DNA of 64,000 bases, from positions 62,001-126,000 of the forward strand of contig JANYHN010000008.1 in NCBI GenBank assembly GCA_025359045.1. Direction: 5' to 3'. The notes beneath the pieces were generated by a model. That model made no database searches and was not told the DNA's origin. It saw only the letters and a list, made by a program, of their open reading frames with translations. Positions within the stretch are counted from its first letter, which is position 1. Each line of letters starts with the position of its first letter. The translations under genes and the position numbers were made by a program. This document shows positions 52,689-61,827 of this stretch, one piece after another. The stretch is from Hyphomicrobiales bacterium. GTDB taxonomy: Bacteria; Pseudomonadota; Alphaproteobacteria; Rhizobiales; Aestuariivirgaceae.

Positions 52689-55600
52689 TTACGAAGCTTG
52701 AATCTGCAGTTCTTCAGTTTTGCGCTTCCCAAACAGCCTACGGATGAATTGAGAAAATGCCTCCATAAGCACGAAAATCACTGGCGTAATAAACAGTGTG
52801 AGCACTTGACTGACCAATAACCCGCCAACCACTGCAACGCCCAATGGTTGCCTTAGTTCTGAACTCGCACCGGTTCCGATGGCTACGGGCACAGCGCCAA
52901 GCAGCGCGCAGAATGTAGTCATCATGATCGGGCGAAAGCGGCGGGTGGCGGCTTCCTGCATGGCAGTGACCGCGTTATGCGTTCCGTCACGCGTGAGTTG
53001 CAATGCCACGTCAATCATCATGATAGCGTTCTTCTTTACAATGCCGATCAGCATAAGAAGACCAATCAAGGCAATCATCGAAAAATCCATGCCCATCAGC
53101 TGCAAAGCGAGCAACGCCCCCAAGGCTGCAGACGGCAAGCCAGAAAGGATGGTCAGTGGGTGAACGAAACTCTCATAAAGTACGCCGAGCAGGATGTAGA
53201 TAATCAGAATAGCTGCGCCGATTAAAAGACCTGTGTTATTAGTTGATTGTTGGAAGATCAATGCCGCACCAGCGTAACTGGAAATGACTGATGATGGCAG
53301 TGTAATTTCTTTTTTGATTTGTTCAATGCGGCTGGTTGCCGTGCCAAGTACAACACCCGGCGGCAAGTTGAATGAGACGGTCACCGCGGTGAGTTGACCT
53401 GTTTGATTGACAGATACAGGCGCAGGACTGCGATCAATGGTTGCAAAACTCGCCAATGGCACTAAATTTCCGTTGGTTGCGGGCACTCTGATGGATGCCA
53501 GCATGCGTTCATCCCATGGACGCGATTGATCATACTCCAGTATCACATTGTAACTATTGCCTGTGGTTTGAATTTGCGTGGCGGTGCTGCTGCCAAAACC
53601 ATTTTGCAAAGTTTGGCGCAATGTTGCGGGGCTGATACTCAAGGCGCTGGCGCGATCAAAATCAACATTCACGCCAGCTTGAAGGGCGTTGTTTTGCAAA
53701 TCTGATGTCACATCGACAAAATTTGCAGTGTCTTTGCGCATCGCATCCGTCAAGACTTGCGCCCATTGGCGTGTGAGATTTGCGTCGAGTGATTGCAGTA
53801 CCAATTGATATTGGCTTTGCGTACTGCGACCACCAAAATTCAGCGATTGCTGAGGATTAACGAAGCCGCGCAATCCGCCAATATTTGATATGTCTTTGCG
53901 CAGGCCTGCCACTACGGTGTCAAGCGCGGCGCGCTGAGATTTCGGTTTGAGTTGTGCCGTGATCGAACCGGAATTACTGCTTGCACCGCCGGGGCCACCA
54001 CCTACAAATGAAAGAATGTGATCTACAGCAGGATCAGCGGCGACGGCGTCTGCCGCCTGTTGTTGAAGAGCAAGCATTTCTGGATAGGATATATCTTGAC
54101 GTGCCTGAGTCGAAATTGAAACTGTTCCGATATCTTCGGACGGGAATAGACTGCGCGGCAAGGCACTAAACAGTGCAAAGGAGGCGTAACCCGTTCCGAA
54201 AAATATCAGAACAATGATGAGCTTGTGACGCAGGCACCAGCCCACCATCCATCCATAGCTATCGGTAATTTTATCAAATAATGTTTTCTTGGGGTTTTCA
54301 ACATGTGGAGAGTGAGGCAAACGCGCTGCCAGCATCGGTGTTACTGTCAATGAGATGAAAGCGGATGAGAGAATGGCCATCGTGACGACGACGCCAAATT
54401 CATTGAATACTTTACCGATTATGCCGCCCATCAACAAAATGGGAATGAACACAGCGACGAGCGAAAGTGACATGGAAATAATTGTACCCGTCACTTCGCG
54501 ACTGCCTTTCAAGGCGGCGGTAAAGGGATCTTCGCCCTCCTCGACCAAGCGAACGATATTTTCCAGCATAACGATAGCATCATCAACAACGAGGCCAACC
54601 GAAAGCGTTAGTCCCAACAATGATATATTGTCGATGGAATAGCCAAAATAATACATTGCCGCAAAAGTCATCAGAAGACTCAGAGGCACGGCGATCCCGG
54701 GGATTAAAGTAGCTGAAATGCGCCTCAAGAATAAGAAGATTACCATAATAACCAGAATAATGGTCAGGCCCAATGAATACTGCACATCTTCAACGGCATT
54801 TTTAATTGATACTGACGCGTCGTTTACGATGTTGATTTTCATGCCGGCGGGAAGCCCAGCTTCGAGGGCCGGCAATTTATCTTTCACAGACTGAACCAAA
54901 TCAACAGTGTTAGCAGCGGGTTGGCGGATGACCGCAATCACGATGGCTTGTTTGCCATCCAGCCAGCTGCCTTGTTGTAAATTGGAATAACTATCTAAAA
55001 CTTCAGCCACATCACCAAGTCTGGCCGACGCCCCGTTCGAACGCGCGATGATGAGTGTCTTAAAGGTTTCAGCACTCGTGCGTTGAGTTTGAGAATCAAT
55101 TGTCATTGACTGACTATCAGTTTGGAACGACCCAAGTGGGGTTTGGTCGTTGGCAACTTTCAAGGCTTGAGAAACTTGGTTAAGTGACAGACCGCGCGCA
55201 GCTAGTTTATCTGGATCAACCTCAATGCGCACCGCATAGGTTTTCGAACCAAAGATTTGTGCTTGAGCAACGCCCGTGATGGTTGATAGGGCGGGCGCGA
55301 TCACGTTCTGCGCCATATCATCCATCTTGGTCAAAGGTGCTCCGTCGCTGGTCAGCGCCAAGAACAGAACGGGCGCACTGGCCGGGTTGGCTTTGCGGTA
55401 GCTGGGTGGCGTGGTGAGATTTGCGGGTAATTGTCTTTGCGCCCGACTGATGGCGGCTTGCACATCCGCAGCGGCAGCATCGATATTGCGGGTGAGATTA
55501 AATTGTATTGTAATATTCGATCCACCCAAATCCGAACGTGCGGTGATCGTGTCAATTCCGTCGATCGTTTGAAATTGTTTGATCAAAGGGGTGGCCACAG

Positions 55601-55784
55601 AGCTTGCCATCGTGTCGGGTGATGCGCCAGCGAGATTTGCAGATACACTAATTGTTGGAAAATCGGCTTGAGGCAGGGCAGCTACGGGCAATTTTGAATA
55701 AGAGGCCAAGCCGCCAAATAATATTGCCAGCATCATGAGAATTGTGGCGACGGGGCGTCTGATGAATAAAGCGGAAATGCTCAC
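52689..55784 (-). CDS. RND efflux permease (MdtB/MdtC-like)
   Basis: Proton-driven inner-membrane permease, 1031 residues. It begins MSISALFIRRPVATILMML, has the paired periplasmic loops, and TM4 with GLVVDDAIVMLENI containing the two proton-relay aspartates. The second half has GIVKKNAIMMIDVAL. The closest group by eye is MdtB/MdtC. Substrates cannot be told. Its start overlaps the stop of the adaptor gene by 4 bases; no outer-membrane factor gene is in the window, so a TolC-like protein encoded elsewhere is presumably used. Confidence 0.94.
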   Translation of the reverse strand: MSISALFIRRPVATILMMLAILFGGLASYSKLPVAALPQADFPTISVSANLAGASPDTMASSVATPLIKQFQTIDGIDTITARSDLGGSNITIQFNLTRNIDAAAADVQAAISRAQRQLPANLTTPPSYRKANPASAPVLFLALTSDGAPLTKMDDMAQNVIAPALSTITGVAQAQIFGSKTYAVRIEVDPDKLAARGLSLNQVSQALKVANDQTPLGSFQTDSQSMTIDSQTQRTSAETFKTLIIARSNGASARLGDVAEVLDSYSNLQQGSWLDGKQAIVIAVIRQPAANTVDLVQSVKDKLPALEAGLPAGMKINIVNDASVSIKNAVEDVQYSLGLTIILVIMVIFLFLRRISATLIPGIAVPLSLLMTFAAMYYFGYSIDNISLLGLTLSVGLVVDDAIVMLENIVRLVEEGEDPFTAALKGSREVTGTIISMSLSLVAVFIPILLMGGIIGKVFNEFGVVVTMAILSSAFISLTVTPMLAARLPHSPHVENPKKTLFDKITDSYGWMVGWCLRHKLIIVLIFFGTGYASFALFSALPRSLFPSEDIGTVSISTQARQDISYPEMLALQQQAADAVAADPAVDHILSFVGGGPGGASSNSGSITAQLKPKSQRAALDTVVAGLRKDISNIGGLRGFVNPQQSLNFGGRSTQSQYQLVLQSLDANLTRQWAQVLTDAMRKDTANFVDVTSDLQNNALQAGVNVDFDRASALSISPATLRQTLQNGFGSSTATQIQTTGNSYNVILEYDQSRPWDERMLASIRVPATNGNLVPLASFATIDRSPAPVSVNQTGQLTAVTVSFNLPPGVVLGTATSRIEQIKKEITLPSSVISSYAGAALIFQQSTNNTGLLIGAAILIIYILLGVLYESFVHPLTILSGLPSAALGALLALQLMGMDFSMIALIGLLMLIGIVKKNAIMMIDVALQLTRDGTHNAVTAMQEAATRRFRPIMMTTFCALLGAVPVAIGTGASSELRQPLGVAVVGGLLVSQVLTLFITPVIFVLMEAFSQFIRRLFGKRKTEELQIQAS

Positions 55785-57055
55785 GGTGCTGTGCTCTGTG
55801 CTGTTTCTTCTGCGTTGGCTTTTGGTTTCCTTGGTTTTTTTGAATTGGCAGAAGTCGTATTTTTATCTGGAGCGGCAGAACCGACTTTTACAGCTGAACC
55901 ATTCACCAAATTTATTTGGCCCTCGATCACCACACTCTCGCCTGCACTCAGGCCTTTTGCAATGCCTGCCGTTTGATCTCCGCGCAAGGCAATCTCAACA
56001 GGCCTCACCTCAATCGTGTTATCCTGTTTCACGATGTAAACTGCGTTGCCGCTGGAGGTTGGCGTTACGGCTTGGTTGGGCACGAGTACGAGATTTTCGA
56101 TTGCACCGGCCGTTACGTCGACATTGATGGCTTGCCCGCTTAGAAATGTCATGTCGGTGTTTGGAATTTCTGCCCGCATTTTGAAAGTACCAGAATTGCT
56201 ATCGATGCTGGTATCGACAAACACGATAGGGCCTTTCACGGTTTGTGGCTTTGCCGTGGATTGCGCTGCAACATCAACCGACAGTGTATGATCGGCAAAT
56301 GATTTGTGGATTAACTCCGCATCACGATCTGGCAATGCAAATTCGGCATAGACGGGATCAAGTTGCATTATGGTCGCAACGGAAGTGCCGGGGGCAACAA
56401 AGGCGCCAGGTGAAAGAAGAATGGTGCCGAGCTTGCCATCAAATGGTGCATGAATTTCGGTCAAGGACAGTGTGACTTGGTCAGCAGCCAAAACGGCTTG
56501 GTCGAAGTTTACGGCGGCAGTGGCCACTTTGGCCGCAGTATCTGCATCATCGCCGGCCTGCTTGCTGTTCAAACCTTTATTCAATAAATCTTTTGCGCGC
56601 TTTGCTGCAATATTTGCATTGTCTAAGGTCGCTTGGTCTTTGATCAAGGTGGCCTGATCCTTATTGATCGTGGCACTGATCACTCGGGTATCGAGTTGTG
56701 CGATGAGATCGCCTTTCTTCACTGTCGCGCCGTCTTTGACCAACACGTCCGCCAAAATCCCTGAACTGGCTGCCGTCAATATGGACGAGGCAATGGGAAC
56801 GATCGTTCCAATGGTCTGGCGGTTAATGGGCATGCTGCCTGAAACAGCTTTCGCGACCAGAACTGTGATCGGCCCTGCACTGTTGCGCCTTTTAGTTCCC
56901 CCGCCGCTACTATCAACCTTTGCTGCGACACTTGCACCGCCGAATTTTGATTGCCAGAGCGCAGTCGCTTGCGGCAGCCACTTTGCTTCGGTAAAATATG
57001 CGGTGACGAGCACAGCGGAGACCAATAATAAAGCTATTAAGCGGCGCAAATTCAT
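55781..57055 (-). CDS. RND periplasmic adaptor subunit
   Basis: Membrane fusion protein of 424 residues, anchored by one N-terminal helix (LIALLLVSAVLVTAYF). It has the biotinyl-lipoyl region (ILADVLVKDGATVKKGDLIAQLD), an alpha-hairpin and the beta-barrel (LTEIHAPFDGKLG, FVAPGTSVATIMQLDPVYAEF, VPNQAVTPTSSGNAVYIV). The lysine-rich tail ends in AQSTAP. The ATG at 57055 was chosen because GGAAAG is 6 bases upstream; MESSMN and longer forms start earlier. Confidence 0.9.
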   Translation of the reverse strand: MNLRRLIALLLVSAVLVTAYFTEAKWLPQATALWQSKFGGASVAAKVDSSGGGTKRRNSAGPITVLVAKAVSGSMPINRQTIGTIVPIASSILTAASSGILADVLVKDGATVKKGDLIAQLDTRVISATINKDQATLIKDQATLDNANIAAKRAKDLLNKGLNSKQAGDDADTAAKVATAAVNFDQAVLAADQVTLSLTEIHAPFDGKLGTILLSPGAFVAPGTSVATIMQLDPVYAEFALPDRDAELIHKSFADHTLSVDVAAQSTAKPQTVKGPIVFVDTSIDSNSGTFKMRAEIPNTDMTFLSGQAINVDVTAGAIENLVLVPNQAVTPTSSGNAVYIVKQDNTIEVRPVEIALRGDQTAGIAKGLSAGESVVIEGQINLVNGSAVKVGSAAPDKNTTSANSKKPRKPKANAEETAQSTAP

Positions 57056-57124
57056 AGAACTTTCCATATGATTTATGATTAAGACGATAAAGCGATATGT
57101 TTTCCGTTGCATCTAAAATATTTT

Positions 57125-57185
57125 GCATTGCAGCAATGCACAATATTCAAAAACACACTCGCTTGTTCCTGACAGCAACTGTCAG
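57125..57185. promoter_or_regulatory. Two perfect dyads between the efflux operon and uvrB
   Basis: GCATTGC-A-GCAATGC (57125-57139) and CTGACAG-CAA-CTGTCAG (57169-57185) are perfect 7-bp inverted repeats in a 174-base divergent gap. Either could be an operator for a TetR- or MarR-type regulator of the pump. No GAAC-N7-GAAC or GTTC-N7-GTTC SOS box is present before uvrB. Confidence 0.5.
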
Positions 57186-57229
57186 TAGTGGCCTTTCGTT
57201 CCTCAACCTCAACCACTATATGGTGTGCT

Positions 57230-59530
57230 ATGGGACATTCGAGACAAGAAGGTGGATTTGCGGAGGCTCCTCAGCCTGCGCTTGAAGGCTATGAGCTGCC
57301 TGAGACGGCACGGGCTGGGCTAGAGGCTTTGCGGCCTGAGATTGGGATCATTCCTGCTTACGTTCCCTATAAGCCACCGAAACCGCCAAAATCTGAGGGT
57401 GGCAAGAGGCTTGAAGTGGTTTCGGAATTTGAGCCCAAGGGTGATCAGCCCACAGCGATCAAAGAACTGGTTGCGGGTGTGAACGCGCAAGATCGCGATC
57501 AAGTTCTCTTGGGTGTCACAGGTTCGGGCAAAACCTTTACCGTTGCCAAGATTATTGAAGCCACGCAGCGCCCTGCCCTGATTATGGCACCGAATAAAAC
57601 ATTGGCGGCGCAGCTTTATGGCGAGTTCCAACAATTCTTCCCGAATAATGCGGTCGAATATTTCGTATCATATTACGATTACTACACGCCTGAAGCCTAT
57701 GTCGCACGCACCGACACTTACATCGAAAAAGAATCAGCCATCAACGAACAGATTGACCGCATGCGCCACTCGGCCACGCGGGCGCTTTTAGAGCGTGATG
57801 ATGTGATCGTAGTCGCCTCGGTTTCTTGCATCTACGGCATTGGTGACGTTGAAACCTATTCGGCCATGGCCTTCCAAGTGAAGAAGGGCCAGCGCATCGG
57901 ACAGCGCGAACTAATAGGTGATCTGGTAACCTTGCATTACCGCCGCAATGATCAGAATTTTGTGCGCGGCACTTTCAGGGTGCGCGGTGATACGATCGAA
58001 TTGTTCCCATCGCATTTTGAAGATCGCGCTTGGCGTATTTCTTTGTTTGGTGATGAGATTGAAGGCATCTCGGAATTTGATCCTCTGACGGGCCATAAAA
58101 CGGCAGAGCTTGATAACATCAAGGTCTATTCCAATTCGCATTATGTGACGCCCAAGCCCACGCTAGAGCAAGCGGTGCTTCGCATCAAAAATGATCTGCG
58201 CATTCGCCTGCACGAGTTCAACTCGGCTGGTCGCATTCTCGAAGCGCAGCGTTTAGAGCAGCGCACGTTGTTCGACATTGAAATGATGATGGCCACAGGC
58301 AGTTGCGCTGGCATCGAAAATTATTCGCGTTATCTTACAGGCCGCAAACCTGGTGAGCCGCCGCCGACGCTGTTTGAATATCTTCCGGATAACGCTCTGG
58401 TGTTCCTTGATGAAAGCCATGTCACAGTTCCGCAGATCGGCGGTATGTTCAAGGGCGACTTTAGTCGCAAGGCCACACTTGCTGAATTTGGTTTCCGCTT
58501 ACCCTCGTGCATTGATAATCGTCCGCTGCGTTTTGAGGAATGGGAAGCCATGCGGCCGCAATCGATCTTCGTTTCAGCCACACCCGGCGGCTGGGAAATG
58601 AACCAGACGGGCGGTGTGTTTGCTGAGCAAGTGATCCGCCCTACGGGTCTCATCGATCCGCCAGTCATTATTCGCCCAGTTACCACGCAGGTTGATGATC
58701 TGATCGCCGAATGTAAAATTGTGGCGCAGTCGGGTATGCGTGTTTTGGTCACCACTTTAACCAAACGCATGGCCGAAGACCTGACCGAATATATGCATGA
58801 GCAAGGCATTCGCGTGCGTTATATGCACAGCGATATTGATACGATGGAGCGCATTGAGATTTTGCGCGATTTGCGGCTGGGCGCGTTTGATGTGTTGATC
58901 GGCATCAATCTGCTTCGCGAAGGTTTGGATATTCCGGAATGCGCACTGGTGGCAATTTTGGATGCGGATAAGGAAGGCTTTTTGCGGTCGGAAACATCAC
59001 TGGTGCAAACCATCGGCCGCGCCGCGCGTAACATTGATGGCCGGGTGATTATGTATGCCGATAAAATTACCGGCAGCATGGAACGCGCCATAGCCGAAAC
59101 CAACCGCCGCCGCGAAAAGCAGGAAGCTTATAACAAGGCCAATGGCATTACACCCGTGTCGATCCGCAAAAATATCGTCGACATTATGGGCAGCATGTAT
59201 GAGCAAGATCATGTGCAGGTCGATGGCGGACTATCGGAAGGCGGCGCACCACTGGTCGGACACAATCTGCAACGCGTACTGGCCGATATGGAAAAGCGCA
59301 TGAAAGAAGCGGCCTCAAATTTAGAGTTCGAAGAGGCGGCGAGATTGCGTGATGAGGTGAAGCGGTTGAAGGCGGTGGAGCTTGCAGTGATGGATGATCC
59401 GCTGGCAAGGAGTTCAAACATCCAGGAAGCAAAAGCAAGTTGGCCAAAGGCGAAGGCCACAGACCGGAGAGCCGGAAGCACGGCGGGCAAGCCGGGGACT
59501 AGGGCTTATCGCGGGCCGAAGCGAAGTTAA
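57230..59530 (+). CDS. uvrB: UvrABC excision nuclease subunit B
   Basis: Nucleotide excision repair helicase-like subunit. The ATG at 57230 gives 766 residues, with an 80-residue N-terminal extension compared with E. coli that is usual in alphaproteobacteria. It has the Walker A GVTGSGKT (about 95-102), the beta-hairpin ([21 protein letters not shown]), [19 protein letters not shown] and QTIGRAARN helicase motifs, and the C-terminal UVR domain with [16 protein letters not shown]. The tail of about 50 further residues is lysine/alanine/arginine-rich. Divergent from the efflux pair. Confidence 0.96.
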   Translation: MGHSRQEGGFAEAPQPALEGYELPETARAGLEALRPEIGIIPAYVPYKPPKPPKSEGGKRLEVVSEFEPKGDQPTAIKELVAGVNAQDRDQVLLGVTGSGKTFTVAKIIEATQRPALIMAPNKTLAAQLYGEFQQFFPNNAVEYFVSYYDYYTPEAYVARTDTYIEKESAINEQIDRMRHSATRALLERDDVIVVASVSCIYGIGDVETYSAMAFQVKKGQRIGQRELIGDLVTLHYRRNDQNFVRGTFRVRGDTIELFPSHFEDRAWRISLFGDEIEGISEFDPLTGHKTAELDNIKVYSNSHYVTPKPTLEQAVLRIKNDLRIRLHEFNSAGRILEAQRLEQRTLFDIEMMMATGSCAGIENYSRYLTGRKPGEPPPTLFEYLPDNALVFLDESHVTVPQIGGMFKGDFSRKATLAEFGFRLPSCIDNRPLRFEEWEAMRPQSIFVSATPGGWEMNQTGGVFAEQVIRPTGLIDPPVIIRPVTTQVDDLIAECKIVAQSGMRVLVTTLTKRMAEDLTEYMHEQGIRVRYMHSDIDTMERIEILRDLRLGAFDVLIGINLLREGLDIPECALVAILDADKEGFLRSETSLVQTIGRAARNIDGRVIMYADKITGSMERAIAETNRRREKQEAYNKANGITPVSIRKNIVDIMGSMYEQDHVQVDGGLSEGGAPLVGHNLQRVLADMEKRMKEAASNLEFEEAARLRDEVKRLKAVELAVMDDPLARSSNIQEAKASWPKAKATDRRAGSTAGKPGTRAYRGPKRS

Positions 59531-59587
59531 TGCCCTTGTAAATTTTTTTTCGCTCGCTAAGGTTCCAACGGTAGCCGGGAGTCTTGT

Positions 59588-60079
59588 ATGGCAGATGAAA
59601 TCAAAATTTCGTGCGAAGAGGCCGAAAGTAAATTTAGTGTAGTGGCGAGACACGGCATTATGCCCACGAACGGAGAACAACGTTTCAGGCTTGCTCACAC
59701 GGCATCTGATACCGCCTATATTAGAACCGTTACCAGCCCAAACGACTTTGGCTGGCAGAACTCTCACTATCACAAGAGTTTGCAAGAGACCTACATCGTA
59801 CAATCGGGCTGGATTGGATACTCCGAGTTGGACGGAAAGAAGCCGAATGTAATTTTATACGAGGCTGGTGCCGTATTCACAACTAAGCCCTACGTCATCC
59901 ATAACATCTTTATGCCCAGGAGCTGCGTTATTCATACCGTGAAACATGGCACCTCGACTCGAGAACCGAAAAGGAATTCGGATTGGTGGGATGACCTCCC
60001 GGATGTCAGAGCACTAAATGAGTTTCTAAGAAGTTCTTTGGAGTCGGAAGAGAAAGTCAGAATAAGTGGAAAAGAATAA
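59588..60079 (+). CDS. Cupin-domain protein
   Basis: A 163-residue small-barrel protein. Cupin motif 1 is FGWQNSHYHKSLQETYIVQSGW with metal ligands His60, His62 and Glu67; motif 2 is FTTKPYVIHN with His105. So the metal site looks intact. The length fits a single-domain cupin such as sugar epimerase-like or regulatory cupins; substrate unknown. GGGAG lies before the ATG. The stop overlaps the next gene by 14 bases. The two genes have no recognisable relation to uvrB and appear to be an inserted pair. Confidence 0.75.
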   Translation: MADEIKISCEEAESKFSVVARHGIMPTNGEQRFRLAHTASDTAYIRTVTSPNDFGWQNSHYHKSLQETYIVQSGWIGYSELDGKKPNVILYEAGAVFTTKPYVIHNIFMPRSCVIHTVKHGTSTREPKRNSDWWDDLPDVRALNEFLRSSLESEEKVRISGKE

Positions 60080-60581
60080 GCCTTACAGCGAAGGGTACCG
60101 TCACTTTGATCAGTTGATTTGGGCCGTTCCTGCCGTCGCTGCGCTTCTTGTTTCAAAATTTATACCCAGTGCAGATCAGGCCTCCGGGGGGAATCTCGAC
60201 TCATCTACCGTGATGACTTTGGTTGGTGCACTCGTGATGCTAGCCGTGACATTCACAGTCTACAGATTTCGCCATCACCAAAACCAGCTAAAATGGTACG
60301 AGCGGACAGTGACAGTTGGTCCACAGTCGCTACTTCAGTTTGGCATTAACATGACCATAGCCTTTTTAGTTTGGACAGCTGTTAAACGTTTGCTTGCCGC
60401 AGATGAAGTTGCATCATCATTCGGGTGGAGCATAGCAACGATGGCGAGCGCCGCAACGATCGCAACGGTGCTTACCGTGGTGCAGGAACATCGGTTATCA
60501 CTGATTCACGACCAAATTTGGACACAACAGCTCAGCCTCAGCACTGACGCAGAGAAAACAATTGGGAATGGCGGATCCTAG
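60066..60581 (+). CDS. Membrane protein coupled to the cupin gene
   Basis: A 171-residue membrane protein beginning at a GTG within the end of the cupin gene. Four helices are predicted (LIWAVPAVAALLVSKF, VMTLVGALVMLAVTFTVY, LLQFGINMTIAFLVWTAV, IATMASAATIATVLTVV), with a charged RFRHHQNQLKWYERT loop. The layout (two helices, basic loop, two helices, cytosolic tail) resembles many accessory membrane partners, but I recognise no family. Confidence 0.65.
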   Translation: MEKNKPYSEGYRHFDQLIWAVPAVAALLVSKFIPSADQASGGNLDSSTVMTLVGALVMLAVTFTVYRFRHHQNQLKWYERTVTVGPQSLLQFGINMTIAFLVWTAVKRLLAADEVASSFGWSIATMASAATIATVLTVVQEHRLSLIHDQIWTQQLSLSTDAEKTIGNGGS

Positions 60582-60844
60582 ATTACGGTGATTACGGTGG
60601 CAATGCATTCAACTAAATAGAAATCCAACAATTCGTCCCCTTCTCCCCTTGCAGGAAAAGGTGGCCAAAGGCTGGATGAGGGGTTGCTGCGCATTATCTG
60701 ATTGGGTCCCAGTGACCGCTCACCCACCCTCTCCCGCAGAGGGAGAGGGTTGGTGTTACGGTGACACTGCACAAAACTCACTTCCCGCCGTTCCTGTAAC
60801 GGCGGCTTTAGTCGAGTTACGCATCGCTTAGCCGCAAGTGTAGA
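60582..60844. other. Intergenic region with dispersed palindromes
   Basis: A 263-base gap without a gene. It begins with two tandem GATTACGGT units (60583-60600), then a CCCTTCTCCCCTTGC segment, a perfect hairpin ACCCTCTCCC/GGGAGAGGGT (60726-60750) of the same family as those at 24856 and 32881, and a CCGCCGTT/AACGGCGG stem near 60785 followed by CTTTAG, which may end transcription. Confidence 0.5.
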
Positions 60845-61699
60845 TCATTGCGCCGCTACAAACCCACACTGTTTCTGTTCCATATCAATCTGCTTGGTAA
60901 TGCGGATGGCGTTTTGGGCGTAGGCTTCGGTGACTGATCCGTGGTTGATCGTCTTGTCTTTCAGTGGGCTCACAGCTTCACAGAGGTGGAAGACGTGAGG
61001 CTCAGACGACTTGGGGGCTCCGGCTTCGGGTGCGATCCAATAAACCACATCCGTGCCGTTGGGATTGGCAGCGGATTTTGTTGCGGCCGTTACATCAGCG
61101 GAATCGCGGGCGATGTCTTGGGCTTGCGCGGCCACTTCGGGTGAGCAAGCTGTCGTGAGTTGGCCTGCTTTAATCTGGGTGGCGCAGGCGTTCATGTCTT
61201 GGGTATATTGTTCTACCGATGGCGGTTTGAAATTCACGCCCAGCAAGGTGGCGATCACGGCCAGCACAGCGCCAACGCCGCCAGCGATCTGCTTGTTCTT
61301 GGGGTCCATGTCCTTGTCCAAGAAAATCAAGGCGAGCAACGGCAGGAAGGCAATGACCGTCATGATTGCGCCCAGCTGGTTTTGCATGAAGAAGCTGGCG
61401 GGATTCGCGCGGCTGGCTGGATCATTGCGGTAAGCAGCCTTCCACAGCATGCTGCCAGCAATGGCGAAGACGGCAATGCCAACCAGAAGGCCAATGAGCA
61501 GTGGCATGTTGCCACCGCTGCCGCCAGCGTCGAATTTATGATGCAGCAACTCGTAAATGGCATAGGCTTCAGCGGCAATCGCTATGATCCAGCACAACCA
61601 AGCGAACATGCGCAGACGGCTTGCTGAACCCTTCTGGCCTTGCGACGCTTGCCAATCTTTGGTGACGTCCGGCTTTCCGGTTGGTTTATTGTCAGTCAT
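60845..61699 (-). CDS. Membrane protein of unknown function
   Basis: A 284-residue protein with a soluble N-terminal tail of about 30 residues, about four transmembrane helices (FAWLCWIIAIAAEAYAIYELL, MPLLIGLLVGIAVFAIAG, IMTVIAFLPLLALIFL, IAGGVGAVLAVIATLLG) and a C-terminal domain of about 120 residues with four cysteines (MNACATQ, TTACSPE, FHLCEAV, KQCGFV). That domain ends TKQIDMEQKQCGF and is likely extracytoplasmic if the fourth helix exits. I recognise no family. Single gene; 129 bases from the ATPase gene upstream. Confidence 0.65.
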   Translation of the reverse strand: MTDNKPTGKPDVTKDWQASQGQKGSASRLRMFAWLCWIIAIAAEAYAIYELLHHKFDAGGSGGNMPLLIGLLVGIAVFAIAGSMLWKAAYRNDPASRANPASFFMQNQLGAIMTVIAFLPLLALIFLDKDMDPKNKQIAGGVGAVLAVIATLLGVNFKPPSVEQYTQDMNACATQIKAGQLTTACSPEVAAQAQDIARDSADVTAATKSAANPNGTDVVYWIAPEAGAPKSSEPHVFHLCEAVSPLKDKTINHGSVTEAYAQNAIRITKQIDMEQKQCGFVAAQ

Positions 61700-61827
61700 A
61701 TTATTATCCCCAGTTCAAAGCTGCTTCATCAGAGCTTCTAGTGTGGCATAATGTTGGGCGATGTCAATAATCGTTCAAGTGGCAATCCATTACACTTTTG
61801 ACCCGAAATGATCGTCGTCTACCCAAC

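Noticed and set aside
57161-57185. GTTCCTGACAGCAAC as an SOS box before uvrB
   Set aside because: Second half is not GTTC and the spacing does not fit GTTC-N7-GTTC; the segment is better read as the perfect CTGACAG dyad.
60583-60600. Tandem GATTACGGT units as a possible CRISPR or iteron start
   Set aside because: Only two units; no spacers or further copies.
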